From Anaerophaga thermohalophila DSM 12881 (GTDB lineage: Bacteria; Bacteroidota; Bacteroidia; Bacteroidales; Marinilabiliaceae), in assembly GCF_000191885.1 (NCBI RefSeq), contig NZ_AEWI01000001.1, forward strand, positions 1 to 64,000: 64,000 nucleotides of DNA. The letters are read 5' to 3'. The translations under genes were made by a program, and so were the position numbers. Position 1 is the stretch's first letter. The number at the start of each line of letters is the position of its first letter. The notes under the pieces were generated by a model. The model was not told the DNA's origin. It saw only the letters and a program-made list of their open reading frames with translations, and did not search any database. Shown here one piece after another: positions 18,801-27,273 of this stretch.

Positions 18801-18951
18801 CGATATGTTCGGTTCAATGGCTGTTACCATGATGTCGGGGTTGCTGGTCGGAAGCGTCATCACCTTAATGATGATGCCCGTACTTTATGCCTTGTTTTAT
18901 AATATTGTTCACCCATTGAGTAAAAAAGCCAAAAAACAAAACTATGTCTGA
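15802..18951 (+). CDS. RND efflux pump, inner-membrane permease
   Basis: A 1049-residue member of the AcrB/HAE-like RND family, moving substrates by proton exchange. The N-terminal transmembrane helix (11-29) is followed by the porter domain (SKLEDPEIKVKQALVVTVYP). There are transmembrane blocks at about 335-490 and 870-1035, with the first including GMLVDNAIVIVDGI (proton-relay Asp near 400). LGLMGMMIKNGVVLLEEV marks the second half. It is complete and sits 226 bp after the adaptor, with a TolC-family gene following. The substrate cannot be inferred. Confidence 0.95.
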   Translation: MTEFAFKNKIPFYFFLIVLALGGVLSFRSMSKLEDPEIKVKQALVVTVYPGASAHEVELEVTDVLEKAIGTMGDLKQTESRSEPDYSEIKVELDPTVDADEIEQKWDILRRKVNRAAADLPSGAQHPIVVDDFGDVYGLFYAMTSDGFSYEEMHDYGLLVKKEIEDIPSVKRIEIYGDRNPCININIKQDRMANLGVHPAEVLSTLRDQNETVYAGYFEAGSERIRVDVNNDFDNLNDIRNLIIQGHENDQVRLGDIATVEKTLEAPYREAMRYNGMPAIGISVSMQSGENIIELGKTVDKKLVELKAKRIPAGIEFKKVFFQPEKVDNAISTFMFNLAQSVAIVVLILMLTMGWRSGFIIGSGLLLTILGSFVILNLFNGTLQRVSLASLIVAMGMLVDNAIVIVDGILVDLQSGMKKKKALVNTARKTAWPLLGATLIAIFAFLPIFLSPDTSGEYVRDLFIVLAVSLLLSWILALTQAPVMANKQFKRSKIRKHDDKKPYSGKIYTFHRKSLSYLLYHKTVAIIVVTILLAGSALLFPLIPQTFFPDLSYNQLYIEYDMPSGTRIEKVDSDLAEIEKYLLAQPEVTNVTTSLGGTPSRYNLVRSIAEPSMSYGELIVDFTDEEVLKEKLPEIQDYLINNYPQAYARVKRYNLMYKKFPVEVVFTGPDPAVLKDLTRQAKEIMEEEPGAILVTDNWEPASKVLVARYRQEMARRSGLSRPDLALSLLTATEGLPIGAFYDGTRAIPIYVKSTDNDGEQVDNLETAPAFSVLPSVNNFNPQTIKGIMSGTTSYEEILESTLSAVPINQAVKSIDVEWEEPVVRRYNGRRAIKAQCNPAPGLTADNVRNRILEKIEAIELPVGYRIEWQGEYQASSESQQYLFMYLPLAIVLMIAVLIALFNDYKKPLIIIFSLPLAFIGIVIGMLLTGKEFGFMAIVGTLGLMGMMIKNGVVLLEEVRLQIKDGKNPFIAVMDASTSRLRPVMMASLTTIMGMIPLINDDMFGSMAVTMMSGLLVGSVITLMMMPVLYALFYNIVHPLSKKAKKQNYV

Positions 18952-18984
18952 ATTGATGAAACGACCAAGGTAAAGGTGTTGCAA

Positions 18985-19174
18985 CAATAGATTGTTAGAT
19001 TGTTAGATTGTTAGATTGTTAGATTGTTAGATATAAAATGTTAGATTGTTAGATGTTAGATTGTTGGGAATGTTAGCTAATGTAATAAAACTTATAACAT
19101 TCTAACAACTAACACATTAACAATATTAACAACTTTAACAATTCTAACAGTCTTACCAATTTATTGAATGTAAG
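18985..19174 (+). repeat. TAGATTGT tandem repeat and repeat E
   Basis: The 18952-19271 gap holds tandem TAGATTGT units (18988-19060), repeat E (GTTAGCTAATGTAATAAAAC... to about 19174) and a family-A copy up to 19271. The E segment contains complementary TGTTAG and CTAACA motifs. Similar E copies are at 13966, 58530 and 61153. Confidence 0.75.
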
Positions 19175-19271
19175 ATGAAACGAGCATAACAAAGTTTGTC
19201 ACAAAAGTTGATGTATATGATTCAATCATGCGAGTTACATCCGACCAATAACTTAGATAAATTTTATACTG
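19175..19271 (+). repeat. Family-A short repeat abutting the tolC-family start codon
   Basis: A 97-bp copy starting ATGAAACGAGCAT and ending AAATTTTATACTG. The next three bases are the ATG of the TolC-family gene. Confidence 0.85.
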
Positions 19272-20702
19272 ATGAAAATTCTATTATATACTTGGTTTTT
19301 GTTGATTTTAAGCAACTTTACTGTCGCATCGCAGGTAAAACTTGACCGCGATAAATGCAGGGAAATGGCCCTTGAATATTCGCGACAGTTACAACTGTCG
19401 CAAAATCAAAAAGAGCAGGCACTTCTGGACAGAAAAATTGCAAAAGCCGGTTATTTACCAAAATTCAGTGCCTCCGGAACGTATCTCTATAAACCGGATG
19501 CACTGGAGTATTCTCTTGAAGGTGGTTATTTACCTACCTACATCCCCGACGATCAGGGTATAATGCAACCCAACCTCATGCAAAACCCGGTTACCGGACA
19601 ACCCGTTACCGGCCCCGATGGAAATCCTGTATTCAACATGTATGCCAATATGCCCGACATGAACATTAACGTGGGACTTGAAGGCGTTACCATGGCCGGT
19701 GTCGAAGTGCAACAGCTCGTTTACATGGGAGGAAAAATCCGAGCCGCGAACAAGTTGGCAAAGACAGGGGTTGATATAGCCAGCCTCCAGATTGAACAAT
19801 CTGTTGCTGAAGTACTGGTCAAAACAGATAAGGCCTTTTATCAACTGGTTGCGGTACAATCAAAGAAGACTGCAGCGAAGGAATATAAAACACTTTTGGA
19901 CTCACTTGTTTCCAACATTAAAGCAGGCATGGAAGAGGGAATCGCTACAAGAAATGACCTGCTCAAAGCACAGGTAAAAAGAAACGATGCCATTCTGATG
20001 GTTCAAAAGGCTCAAAGCGCGGAAAAACTGGCTGCAATGAACCTATGCCGAATTATCGGGCTGCCGCTTCAGTCTGATATCTCTGTTACCCTGCCGCAAA
20101 AAGATTCGCTTTTAAGTGTGGAACTAACGGATAGCGTGAACAACATAAATCGTCGTCCCGAATACCAAATGCTCAGCAAAGTCATCGATATAAAAGAATA
20201 TGAAGCTAAAATGGCACGTGCTGAAATGCTTCCCGAAGTTGGGGTTTCGGCCGGTTATCATTATTTTGACGGACTTGAACTTAACGGCAAGGGCAACGAT
20301 GAAATGTCATTTATAGCGCTGGCATCAGTAAAAATCCCTGTCTTTAAATGGTTCGAAGAACGTAACAAGCTTACTAAGGCAAAACTTGAGGCCCGTGCTG
20401 CAGAACTTAATCTTGAAGAAACAGAAAAACTCCTTCAACTCGAAATTGCTCAGGCAAAATTTAATCTCGAAGATGCTGTTAAACGATACGAATTAACCCT
20501 GACTGCTCTCGAGCAGGCAGAAGAAAACCTGGAAACCAGCCGTCAGCAATACGAAGAAGGACTGGAAACCCTGGTTAACCTTCTCGAAGCTCAGGCCCAA
20601 TGGCAGGAAGCGCAAAGCGAACATATCGATGCCAGAACATCGGTTAAACTGGCTGAAACAAAGTATCTGAAGGCAATCGGTGAACTTAATAAAACAGACT
20701 GA
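19272..20702 (+). CDS. TolC-family outer-membrane efflux protein
   Basis: The 476-residue protein has a signal peptide (MKILLYTWFLLILSNFTVAS) and two long alpha-helical repeats of the TolC fold (about 25-240 and 275-470, for example LTLTALEQAEENLETSRQQY and GLETLVNLLEAQAQWQEAQ). It is expected to form the outer-membrane channel of the RND system encoded just upstream. Its start codon immediately follows a family-A repeat; the signal peptide supports this start. Confidence 0.93.
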   Translation: MKILLYTWFLLILSNFTVASQVKLDRDKCREMALEYSRQLQLSQNQKEQALLDRKIAKAGYLPKFSASGTYLYKPDALEYSLEGGYLPTYIPDDQGIMQPNLMQNPVTGQPVTGPDGNPVFNMYANMPDMNINVGLEGVTMAGVEVQQLVYMGGKIRAANKLAKTGVDIASLQIEQSVAEVLVKTDKAFYQLVAVQSKKTAAKEYKTLLDSLVSNIKAGMEEGIATRNDLLKAQVKRNDAILMVQKAQSAEKLAAMNLCRIIGLPLQSDISVTLPQKDSLLSVELTDSVNNINRRPEYQMLSKVIDIKEYEAKMARAEMLPEVGVSAGYHYFDGLELNGKGNDEMSFIALASVKIPVFKWFEERNKLTKAKLEARAAELNLEETEKLLQLEIAQAKFNLEDAVKRYELTLTALEQAEENLETSRQQYEEGLETLVNLLEAQAQWQEAQSEHIDARTSVKLAETKYLKAIGELNKTD

Positions 20703-20744
20703 AGTTAAACGACAGGCTGAAGCCAGAAGTATTGGGCATAAGGC

Positions 20745-21005
20745 ATGGAAAAAGCAAACAGACTAAAATGTTATTTTTATTAATGTTAATAAAAATAATC
20801 TGTGTTCATCTGCGTCAACTGTGATGAACTCTCAACCTTAACTTCAATCTCAACCTCAACCTCAACCTCAACCTCAACCTTAACCTCAACCTCAACCTCA
20901 ACCTTAACCTTAGCTGTTTGTCATTCTGAGCGGAGCGAAGAATCTAAGAGCAATTAAAGTATGATAAAATGCATCATTACAATAACTTAGATTAATTATA
21001 TACGG
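20745..21005 (+). repeat. Repeat G, (AACCTC)n, half C palindrome and family-A tail before the kinase
   Basis: The 20703-21005 gap holds repeat G (20745-20832, inverse of 5199-5280), an AACCTC-type tandem (20833-20909), a half C palindrome (20919-20945) and the long-form tail AATTAAAGTATGATAAAATG...TTAATTATATACGG, which ends directly at the ATG of the histidine kinase. It has the same layout as the 3' part of the long A form at 35407-35742 (minus). Confidence 0.8.
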
Positions 21006-22091
21006 ATGAAAAATGAACCGCAACATATACCGAAAGAATTTAAGAATCCGAAAATTTCAATAACTGATAAGGGGGTATGGCCAACAGTCAGTCGTTTTGT
21101 GATCGTATCATCCATCGGATTACTGGTCATTGCCTTTGTTTTTCTGTTATATGGTGAAAGCCCCGATATGTTGAATAATCCGCTTCCTTTCATTTTGTCG
21201 GTTCTGTCGTTTAACCTTGCCAGCGAAGGAAACATTATTATCAACCGTTATCTTGATAAAAAGTCACCCTGGTTCTTTAGCATTTCACGTCGGATAAAGA
21301 AACAACTTTTATGGAGTTTCCTGTGGACGGTCTGCGTAGTTATTGTTTCGTTTATGGCTTTACCCGATCATATTCTTGAAGGCCCCTATTTCAGAAGATC
21401 GGCCGTTTTGGTGATAACATTCGGACTGATATTCGTTCTTATTTTCAACAGCACATTGTTTATCCGGAGTTTTCTGCTCAACTGGAGGAAATCCCTAATC
21501 GAGGTAGAGGCATTAAAACAAGCCAAAATGCAATCGGACTATAAAGTATTGCAAAATCAGCTGAACCCTCATTTCCTGTTCAACAGTTTTAGTACACTCA
21601 TTTCCGAAATTTATTACAATCCGTCACAAGCCATAGAATTTACTCAGAAGCTGGCCGAAGTTTACCGTTATGTACTCCAAAAAAGAAATGAAATAACAGT
21701 TCCATTGCATGAAGAACTTGATTTTCTAAATGATTTCGTCTTTCTTCATAAAAAGCGAATGGGAAATGCATTGGTTGTTAATATAAATATCTCCGAACAG
21801 TATACCGACCATCACATTCCTCCCCTTTCCCTCCAGCTGCTCATTGAAAATGCCATTAAACACAACTGTGCCTCCGAACAAAATCCACTGGTCATTACTG
21901 TTGAAACTACCGAAAACAGGCAGCTGAAAATATGTAACAGTCTTCAGCCCAAAAGAACAGTTCACTCCACCGGTACCGGCTTCGATAACATTGTACAACG
22001 ATATAAAATGCTTACCGGAGAAGACATACGGGTTAGCACAACACCGACACACTATTGCATTGAACTACCTCTGCTCCTGGATGCAGAATAA
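21006..22091 (+). CDS. LytS/YehU-type sensor histidine kinase
   Basis: A 361-residue membrane kinase with about four transmembrane helices (25-50, 58-75, 98-122, 135-158). It then has a cytoplasmic His_kinase domain with the phosphoacceptor His in QLNPHFLFNSFSTLI. The ATPase N-box is PLSLQLLIENAIKHN, and a GTGFDNI glycine box follows. It forms a two-gene unit with the LytTR regulator 12 bp downstream. No obvious sensor domain beyond the membrane helices. The start ATG is the end of a repeat tail. Confidence 0.92.
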   Translation: MKNEPQHIPKEFKNPKISITDKGVWPTVSRFVIVSSIGLLVIAFVFLLYGESPDMLNNPLPFILSVLSFNLASEGNIIINRYLDKKSPWFFSISRRIKKQLLWSFLWTVCVVIVSFMALPDHILEGPYFRRSAVLVITFGLIFVLIFNSTLFIRSFLLNWRKSLIEVEALKQAKMQSDYKVLQNQLNPHFLFNSFSTLISEIYYNPSQAIEFTQKLAEVYRYVLQKRNEITVPLHEELDFLNDFVFLHKKRMGNALVVNINISEQYTDHHIPPLSLQLLIENAIKHNCASEQNPLVITVETTENRQLKICNSLQPKRTVHSTGTGFDNIVQRYKMLTGEDIRVSTTPTHYCIELPLLLDAE

Positions 22092-22103
22092 AATAAATAT
22101 GTC

Positions 22104-22874
22104 ATGAATATACTGATTGTTGAAGATGAAATCCCTACCCGGCGTTTACTGGCGGATATGATAAAGAAGATAAAACCGGCATGGAAGCTGACCGGAACTA
22201 CAGGAAGTCTGAAAGAAACGATCGATTTCTTCAGATCCCATCCTCAACCCGATCTGATTTTCATGGATATTCAGCTTTCGGACGGCAGCAGTTTTGAACT
22301 GTTTAAACAGGTTGATATCAAAAGTCCGGTGATATTCACTACCGCTTACGATGAATACGCGATACAGGCATTTAAAGTCAACAGCATTGACTATTTACTG
22401 AAACCAGTTAACGAAAAAAAGCTGGAAGAAGCCATCAGCAAATATGAAAGGTTTTTCAGCATGCAACAACAGGCACCACCGTTATTAACAGACTATCAGT
22501 CTGTCGCAGAAATGGTGGCCTCGGGCAGAAGAAACTACAGAATACGTTTGCTGGTGAACCTTCCCGATGGTTTTCAAAAATTAGACGTCAAAAATATTGC
22601 CTGGTTTGTAAGCTCCAATAAAATAACCACCGCCTTCACCTTTGAAGGGCAGCATCACATCATTGATTTTACCCTTGACAAGCTTGACAAAGAACTTGAC
22701 CCCATGAAATTCTTCAGGGTTAACCGGCAATACATCCTGAACATTGAAACCATACATAAAGTCGAAAACTGGTTTAATGGCAAACTGATCGTGAAAACCC
22801 GGCCCGAAAACAAAGAAAAAATCGTGGTTAGTCGTGAAAAAGCGAAAAGTTTTAAGGAATGGATTAATCAATGA
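22104..22874 (+). CDS. LytTR-family response regulator
   Basis: The 256-residue protein has an N-terminal receiver domain (about 1-120; acidic pocket VEDE, phosphoacceptor Asp in IFMDIQLSDGS, conserved TTAYDEYAIQAF and Lys in LLKPV). Its C-terminal LytTR DNA-binding domain (about 150-255) includes FFRVNRQYILNIETI. It is the cognate partner of the upstream histidine kinase. Targets are not evident; the efflux genes upstream are plausible but unproven. Confidence 0.94.
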   Translation: MNILIVEDEIPTRRLLADMIKKIKPAWKLTGTTGSLKETIDFFRSHPQPDLIFMDIQLSDGSSFELFKQVDIKSPVIFTTAYDEYAIQAFKVNSIDYLLKPVNEKKLEEAISKYERFFSMQQQAPPLLTDYQSVAEMVASGRRNYRIRLLVNLPDGFQKLDVKNIAWFVSSNKITTAFTFEGQHHIIDFTLDKLDKELDPMKFFRVNRQYILNIETIHKVENWFNGKLIVKTRPENKEKIVVSREKAKSFKEWINQ

Positions 22875-22882
22875 GTCTACTT

Positions 22883-23107
22883 ATTGGGACTGCTGAAGTA
22901 GGCTGGCATAAGTGTTTTGAGCCTTTTTGAAGAGGGTGTCTAAAGAGTAATTCTTTGAAAAACCGAATTCAATCCTTGCTGTCGCAAGTATTGTTTTCAA
23001 TTAGTTACACGGAGGTGCACGGAGCACATCACAAAGAAAAACGGACTTTTCAGACAGCCTCTTCCCTCACTTATTTGAAAACTATTGACTTTTTCAGCAG
23101 TCCCAAT
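22883..23107. repeat. 225-bp inverted-repeat element between two stop codons
   Basis: Perfect 15-bp outer arms (ATTGGGACTGCTGAA and complement at 23093-23107) and a nested pair GAGGGTGTCT/AGACAGCCTC (22932-22941, 23052-23061). It starts 9 bp after the regulator stop and ends 7 bp before the stop of the convergent acyl-CoA dehydrogenase. No ORF of note. Confidence 0.7.
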
Positions 23108-23113
23108 TACAGA

Positions 23114-24829
23114 TTAAGCTTCCTGTATTTGTTTGAAATAGCCCAGATCGTTGAGCGATGAATTAGCTATAAATTCAGCTCTGGCACGATTTTCTGCTCT
23201 TCCGATACGGATAAATATCTCCGTTGAATTTCGGAACTTATCATCACGTTCGGTATCAAGCAAAAGCAGATATCCCATGATGATATGACCGGCCATCTCT
23301 ACCAGGCGACGTGCATGGAAATCAAGATATTCATTGTCCTTTACTTCCACTACGCTTTTCACGGCACGCTCATATTCTTCGGTCATACCTATCAGAGTAC
23401 GGCGGAAGCCGTGCAATTCGGGTCTGAGCGGCATGGCCTCAAACTCACGTATGCGTTTCAGGTAAACTTCGGTAGTAACGCCCCGAATAGCTGCAACAAC
23501 CTGAAGCTGGGTAGTTCCTTCATAAATGGTAGTAATTCGGGCATCCCTGTAGATGCGTTCAATAGGATAATCCTTCATAAAACCACTACCTCCGTGAATT
23601 TGAAGAGAATCGTAGGCAAGCTGGTTGCAATATTCACTGCTCATTCCTTTCAAAAGCGGAGTGAAGAAGTCGGCCAGACGTTGATAGTACTTCATCTCCT
23701 GCCGTTCCTCCTTAGTCAATTGACGCTTTTCTGAAAGGTGCATGTAAGCTTTGTAAATATCTACGTAACGGCTTGTTTCGTAAAGTAATGTACGTGATGC
23801 ATCCAGCTTTGCTTTCATGGTAGCAAGTATTTCGTATACAGCGGGAAATTTGATGATGGGTTTGTCGAACTGCTTCCGTTCTTCAGCATAAGCCAAAGCT
23901 TCACGATAAGCTGCTTCACTGATACCTACCGATTGAGCACCAATTCCCAGGCGTGCACCATTCATCAGAGCCATTACATATTTGATCAGCCCCATCTTGC
24001 GATCACCTACCAGCTCGGCAGGAGCATTGTTAAATACCAACTCGCAAGTGGGCGACCCCTTGATACCCATCTTATTTTCGATACGCCTTACCTTAACCGC
24101 TTTATGATTCCTGTCATAAATGAACATAGAAAGACCGCGTCCATCTGTCGTTCCGGGCTCCGAACGGGCCAGCACCAGTGAAATATTTCCATCCCCGTTG
24201 GTAATGAACCGCTTCACACCATTAAGATACCACTTCCCCTCTTTTTCATTATAGGTAGCCTTCAACTGGACGGACTGAAGATCGGAGCCGGCATCCGGCT
24301 CGGTCAGAGCCATTGCAGCGGTTTCTCCCCTGGAAATTCGTGGGAGATAACGCATCTTTTGATCTTCATCGGCAAACTCGTGAATGGTTTCGGCACAGTC
24401 CTGAAGTCCCCAGATATTCACGAAACCGGCGTCGGCACGCGACACCAGATCGGCAGCCATACTATATGGGACAATCGGAAAATTAAGCCCCTCATATTCC
24501 CGGGGGAGCGTAATGCCCATTAAGCCGGCCTTAACGAGAGCATCCAGATTTTCCCGGGTACCTTTGGCATATACTACTTCGTTATTTACAATCTTTGGTC
24601 CTTCCGTATCGACATCCTCGGCATTGGGTGCCACAATATCGCCACATATCTCACCCACTATTTCGAGAACTTTTTCATAACTGTCCATCGCATCCTCATA
24701 GTCGAGCGGGGCATAATCGTATTTGTCCCTGTCCTCAAAGTTGTTTTCTTTAAGGGCAACAATCTTTTTCATCAAAGGATGTGTCAGATGAAATTTGAGG
24801 TCCGGATTATCTGTAAAAAAATTAGCCAT
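23114..24829 (-). CDS. Acyl-CoA dehydrogenase family protein
   Basis: A flavoprotein of about 571 residues with the acyl-CoA dehydrogenase fold and an extra C-terminal extension of about 150 residues. Visible motifs are AMALTEPDAGSDLQSVQL (FAD/substrate contact), YLNGVKRFITNGDGN, ERKQFDKPIIKFPAV and QIHGGSGFMKDYPIERIYRD. The start at 24829 (MANFFTDNPDL) is preferred to an upstream ATG at 24862. It is downstream of etfA/etfB on the same strand, which supplies its electron acceptor, so a fatty-acid or acyl-CoA oxidation role is likely. The acyl substrate is unknown. Confidence 0.93.
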   Translation of the reverse strand: MANFFTDNPDLKFHLTHPLMKKIVALKENNFEDRDKYDYAPLDYEDAMDSYEKVLEIVGEICGDIVAPNAEDVDTEGPKIVNNEVVYAKGTRENLDALVKAGLMGITLPREYEGLNFPIVPYSMAADLVSRADAGFVNIWGLQDCAETIHEFADEDQKMRYLPRISRGETAAMALTEPDAGSDLQSVQLKATYNEKEGKWYLNGVKRFITNGDGNISLVLARSEPGTTDGRGLSMFIYDRNHKAVKVRRIENKMGIKGSPTCELVFNNAPAELVGDRKMGLIKYVMALMNGARLGIGAQSVGISEAAYREALAYAEERKQFDKPIIKFPAVYEILATMKAKLDASRTLLYETSRYVDIYKAYMHLSEKRQLTKEERQEMKYYQRLADFFTPLLKGMSSEYCNQLAYDSLQIHGGSGFMKDYPIERIYRDARITTIYEGTTQLQVVAAIRGVTTEVYLKRIREFEAMPLRPELHGFRRTLIGMTEEYERAVKSVVEVKDNEYLDFHARRLVEMAGHIIMGYLLLLDTERDDKFRNSTEIFIRIGRAENRARAEFIANSSLNDLGYFKQIQEA

Positions 24830-24909
24830 TGTTTCTCTTTTATTAATCAGACGCAGAATCAAAAAAACCGGTTCCGGTCCGAAATCCTACATTCAGATAT
24901 TACCTAAAA

Positions 24910-25929
24910 TTATTTGGTATTTTTCCTATATGCCTTAATCAGTTTGGGAATGGTTTCCATTACATCGCCGGTAATAACAAAATCAGCGATTTTATTAATG
25001 GGTGCAGACGGATCGTTATTAATGGCAATCACCATAGACGACTCCTCCATTCCCGCGGTATGCTGTATCTGCCCGGAAATACCGCAGGCAATATACAACT
25101 TGGGCCGTACAGTGACACCCGTCTGTCCCACCTGACGGTCGTGTTCGGCAAAACCGGCATCCACGGCAGCCCGGGAAGCGCCAACTTCGCCACCCAATAC
25201 TTCGGCAAGTTCGTAAAGAATAGAAAAGTTCTCCTTTGATCCCATACCATATCCACCGGAAACGATAATTGAAGCGTTCTTGATGTTGATCCGGTTCTTT
25301 TCAATATGACGTTCGATGATCTTAACGACCGTATCCTCAGGTTTCAGGTATTTCTGAACATCAATAACTTTTACCTCTCCTTTGTGTGTTTTGGAAAAGA
25401 CCTCTTTCTTCATCACACCTTCCCGTACTGTAGCCATTTGCGGCCGGTGGTCGGGATTGATGATTGTGGCAACAATATTTCCACCAAAAGCAGGCCGAAT
25501 CTGATACAAAAGATTTTTATAGTGTTTTTTGGCTCTTTTATCTTCATGATCGCCAATTTCGAGAGCGGTACAATCAGCTGTGAGTCCGCTTTGCAGGGCA
25601 GAAGAGACCCGTGGCCCCAGATCACGACCCATGGTTGTTGCCCCCAATAAAGCAATCTGTGGCTTCTCTTTTTTAAAGAGTTCAACAACAACCGATGTAA
25701 AGGGCAATGTAGTATATGGTTCCAGGCGCTTATCATCCCCGATATGCACCACATCGGCACCATAAGGGAAAATCTGTTCCTCAATGCCCTTCAAATTGTG
25801 TCCCAAGGCAATAGCCTCCAGCCGGCAATTCAGCTGATTGGCTAAAGAACGACCTTTGGTAAGGAGTTCCAGACTCACATCAGCCACTTTCCCATCCTCT
25901 ATTTCACAAATAACAAATATATTGTCCAT
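24910..25929 (-). CDS. etfA: Electron transfer flavoprotein, alpha subunit
   Basis: A 339-residue ETF alpha subunit. The C-terminal FAD-binding domain has VGASRAAVDAGFAEHDRQVGQTG, LYIACGISGQIQHTAGM and SMVIAINNDPSAPINKIADF. It forms a heterodimer with EtfB and passes electrons from acyl-CoA dehydrogenases to the quinone pool via ETF-quinone oxidoreductase (not in this window). It lies 34 bp after etfB and 80 bp before the dehydrogenase, consistent with one operon. Confidence 0.97.
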   Translation of the reverse strand: MDNIFVICEIEDGKVADVSLELLTKGRSLANQLNCRLEAIALGHNLKGIEEQIFPYGADVVHIGDDKRLEPYTTLPFTSVVVELFKKEKPQIALLGATTMGRDLGPRVSSALQSGLTADCTALEIGDHEDKRAKKHYKNLLYQIRPAFGGNIVATIINPDHRPQMATVREGVMKKEVFSKTHKGEVKVIDVQKYLKPEDTVVKIIERHIEKNRINIKNASIIVSGGYGMGSKENFSILYELAEVLGGEVGASRAAVDAGFAEHDRQVGQTGVTVRPKLYIACGISGQIQHTAGMEESSMVIAINNDPSAPINKIADFVITGDVMETIPKLIKAYRKNTK

Positions 25930-25963
25930 TTTATATTCGATTTTAATTTTAACTTCTGGCCGC

Positions 25964-26836
25964 TTAGCCGAGGGTATGATTGGCTATTAATTCTTTAACA
26001 AGTTCTTCAATCTCTTCATCATTGGCCTGTATATGCCTGGATTCCTTAGCCTGGAAAACCACATTTTCGATTTTTTTCACCTTGGTCGGCGATCCTGAAA
26101 GTCCCAGTTTTTCTCTATCACTTTCAATATCGTCAACACTCCACTCGTCAATATTCAGATATGGCCGGTCATTGGTGAGATCAATATAATCTTCCGACCG
26201 GTTCTGCCGCTCAGTTACAGTTTGTGCATGCTTGAATTTCATGACCAGTTTGGCATTACGCGGACGGCAGGGAGCTGCGGAACCGTTAATGGTAACAACA
26301 GCAGGCATAGGACATTCAATAGTTTCTACACCACGCTCCAGTCGCCGTTTCAGGGAAATTTTGCCTTTTTCTGCACTATATATTTCTTCGCAATAAGTAA
26401 CTTGCGGAAGGCCCAGCTTTTCTGCTACCTGTGGTCCAACCTGGGCAGTATCGCCGTCGATGGCCTGACGGCCGGCAAGAATAAGGTCATAATCCTTTAT
26501 TGCCCTGATGGTACAAGACAAGGCATAAGATGTGGCCAGCGTATCTGATCCTGCAAAAGCACGATCGGTCAACAAAACACCACCATCGGCACCACGGAAT
26601 AAGCCTTCGCGGATGATATCGGCCGCCCTTCCCGGCCCCATGGTCAGCAAGGTAACTTTAGTTCCCGGGTATTTATCTTTCAACCTGAGGGCCTGTTCCA
26701 AAGCATTCAGGTCTTCCGGGTTGAAAATTGCCGGTAAAGCAGCCCGGTTCACCGTGCCGTCGGCTTTCATGGCATCCTTGCCCACGTTGCGGGTATCGGG
26801 CACCTGCTTGGCAAGAACAATAATGTTTAATCCCAT
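25964..26836 (-). CDS. etfB: Electron transfer flavoprotein, beta subunit
   Basis: A 290-residue ETF beta subunit: MGLNIIVLAKQVPDTRNVGK start, NPEDLNALEQALRLKD, ILAGRQAIDGDTAQVGPQVAEKLG and the AMP-binding region. I chose the ATG at 26836 over 26893 because family homology begins there and a promoter -7 box lies at 26882-26889, inside the longer version. First gene of the etfB-etfA-dehydrogenase unit. Confidence 0.96.
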   Translation of the reverse strand: MGLNIIVLAKQVPDTRNVGKDAMKADGTVNRAALPAIFNPEDLNALEQALRLKDKYPGTKVTLLTMGPGRAADIIREGLFRGADGGVLLTDRAFAGSDTLATSYALSCTIRAIKDYDLILAGRQAIDGDTAQVGPQVAEKLGLPQVTYCEEIYSAEKGKISLKRRLERGVETIECPMPAVVTINGSAAPCRPRNAKLVMKFKHAQTVTERQNRSEDYIDLTNDRPYLNIDEWSVDDIESDREKLGLSGSPTKVKKIENVVFQAKESRHIQANDEEIEELVKELIANHTLG

Positions 26837-26881
26837 TTTGTATAATGTGTTTAAATTTGATAATTCGCTTTTAACGAAGCA

Positions 26882-26915
26882 CAAATATAACAAAAGAGAT
26901 TATTCTCCAAACAAA
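26882..26915 (-). promoter_or_regulatory. Candidate promoter of etfBA-dehydrogenase operon
   Basis: On the minus strand: TTTG (26912-26915), 22 bp, then TATATTTG (26882-26889). This is close to the Bacteroidota TTTG-N19-21-TAnnTTTG pattern. It would start transcription about 40 bp before the etfB ATG. Confidence 0.55.
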
Positions 26916-27055
26916 GCCGGTTTTACTCACAATTTACTATCTAAATACATAAAATACAGCCGTTAAGAGAAAACCAGATAAATGGATCAGTAAACATCAA
27001 AACATCAGTCGTTTACAACAATTTTTTACAAACAATAGTATCGGAATATCTAAAA

Positions 27056-27272
27056 GTGTAAAATTGTTAGAATATGATAATTTTTATCTGGTCTTAATAA
27101 TATGTTGGATTGTTAGAGTGTTCGGGGGGTAGGGTTGTTAACACTCTAACAAATTTAACAAGCTAACACTCTAACAATATGACTATTGACTATTGACCAA
27201 CCACTATTGACTAACCACTATTGACTAACCACTATTGACTAACCACTATTGACCAACCACTATTGACTATCC
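27056..27272. repeat. Repeat-E-like segment and 14-bp tandem repeats
   Basis: The 26837-27273 gap holds the etf promoter, an AT-rich stretch with complementary GTTAGAGTGTT/AACACTCTAAC segments (27110-27175), and about six units of CCACTATTGACTAA (27180-27268). No gene was seen. Confidence 0.65.
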
Positions 27273-27273
27273 T

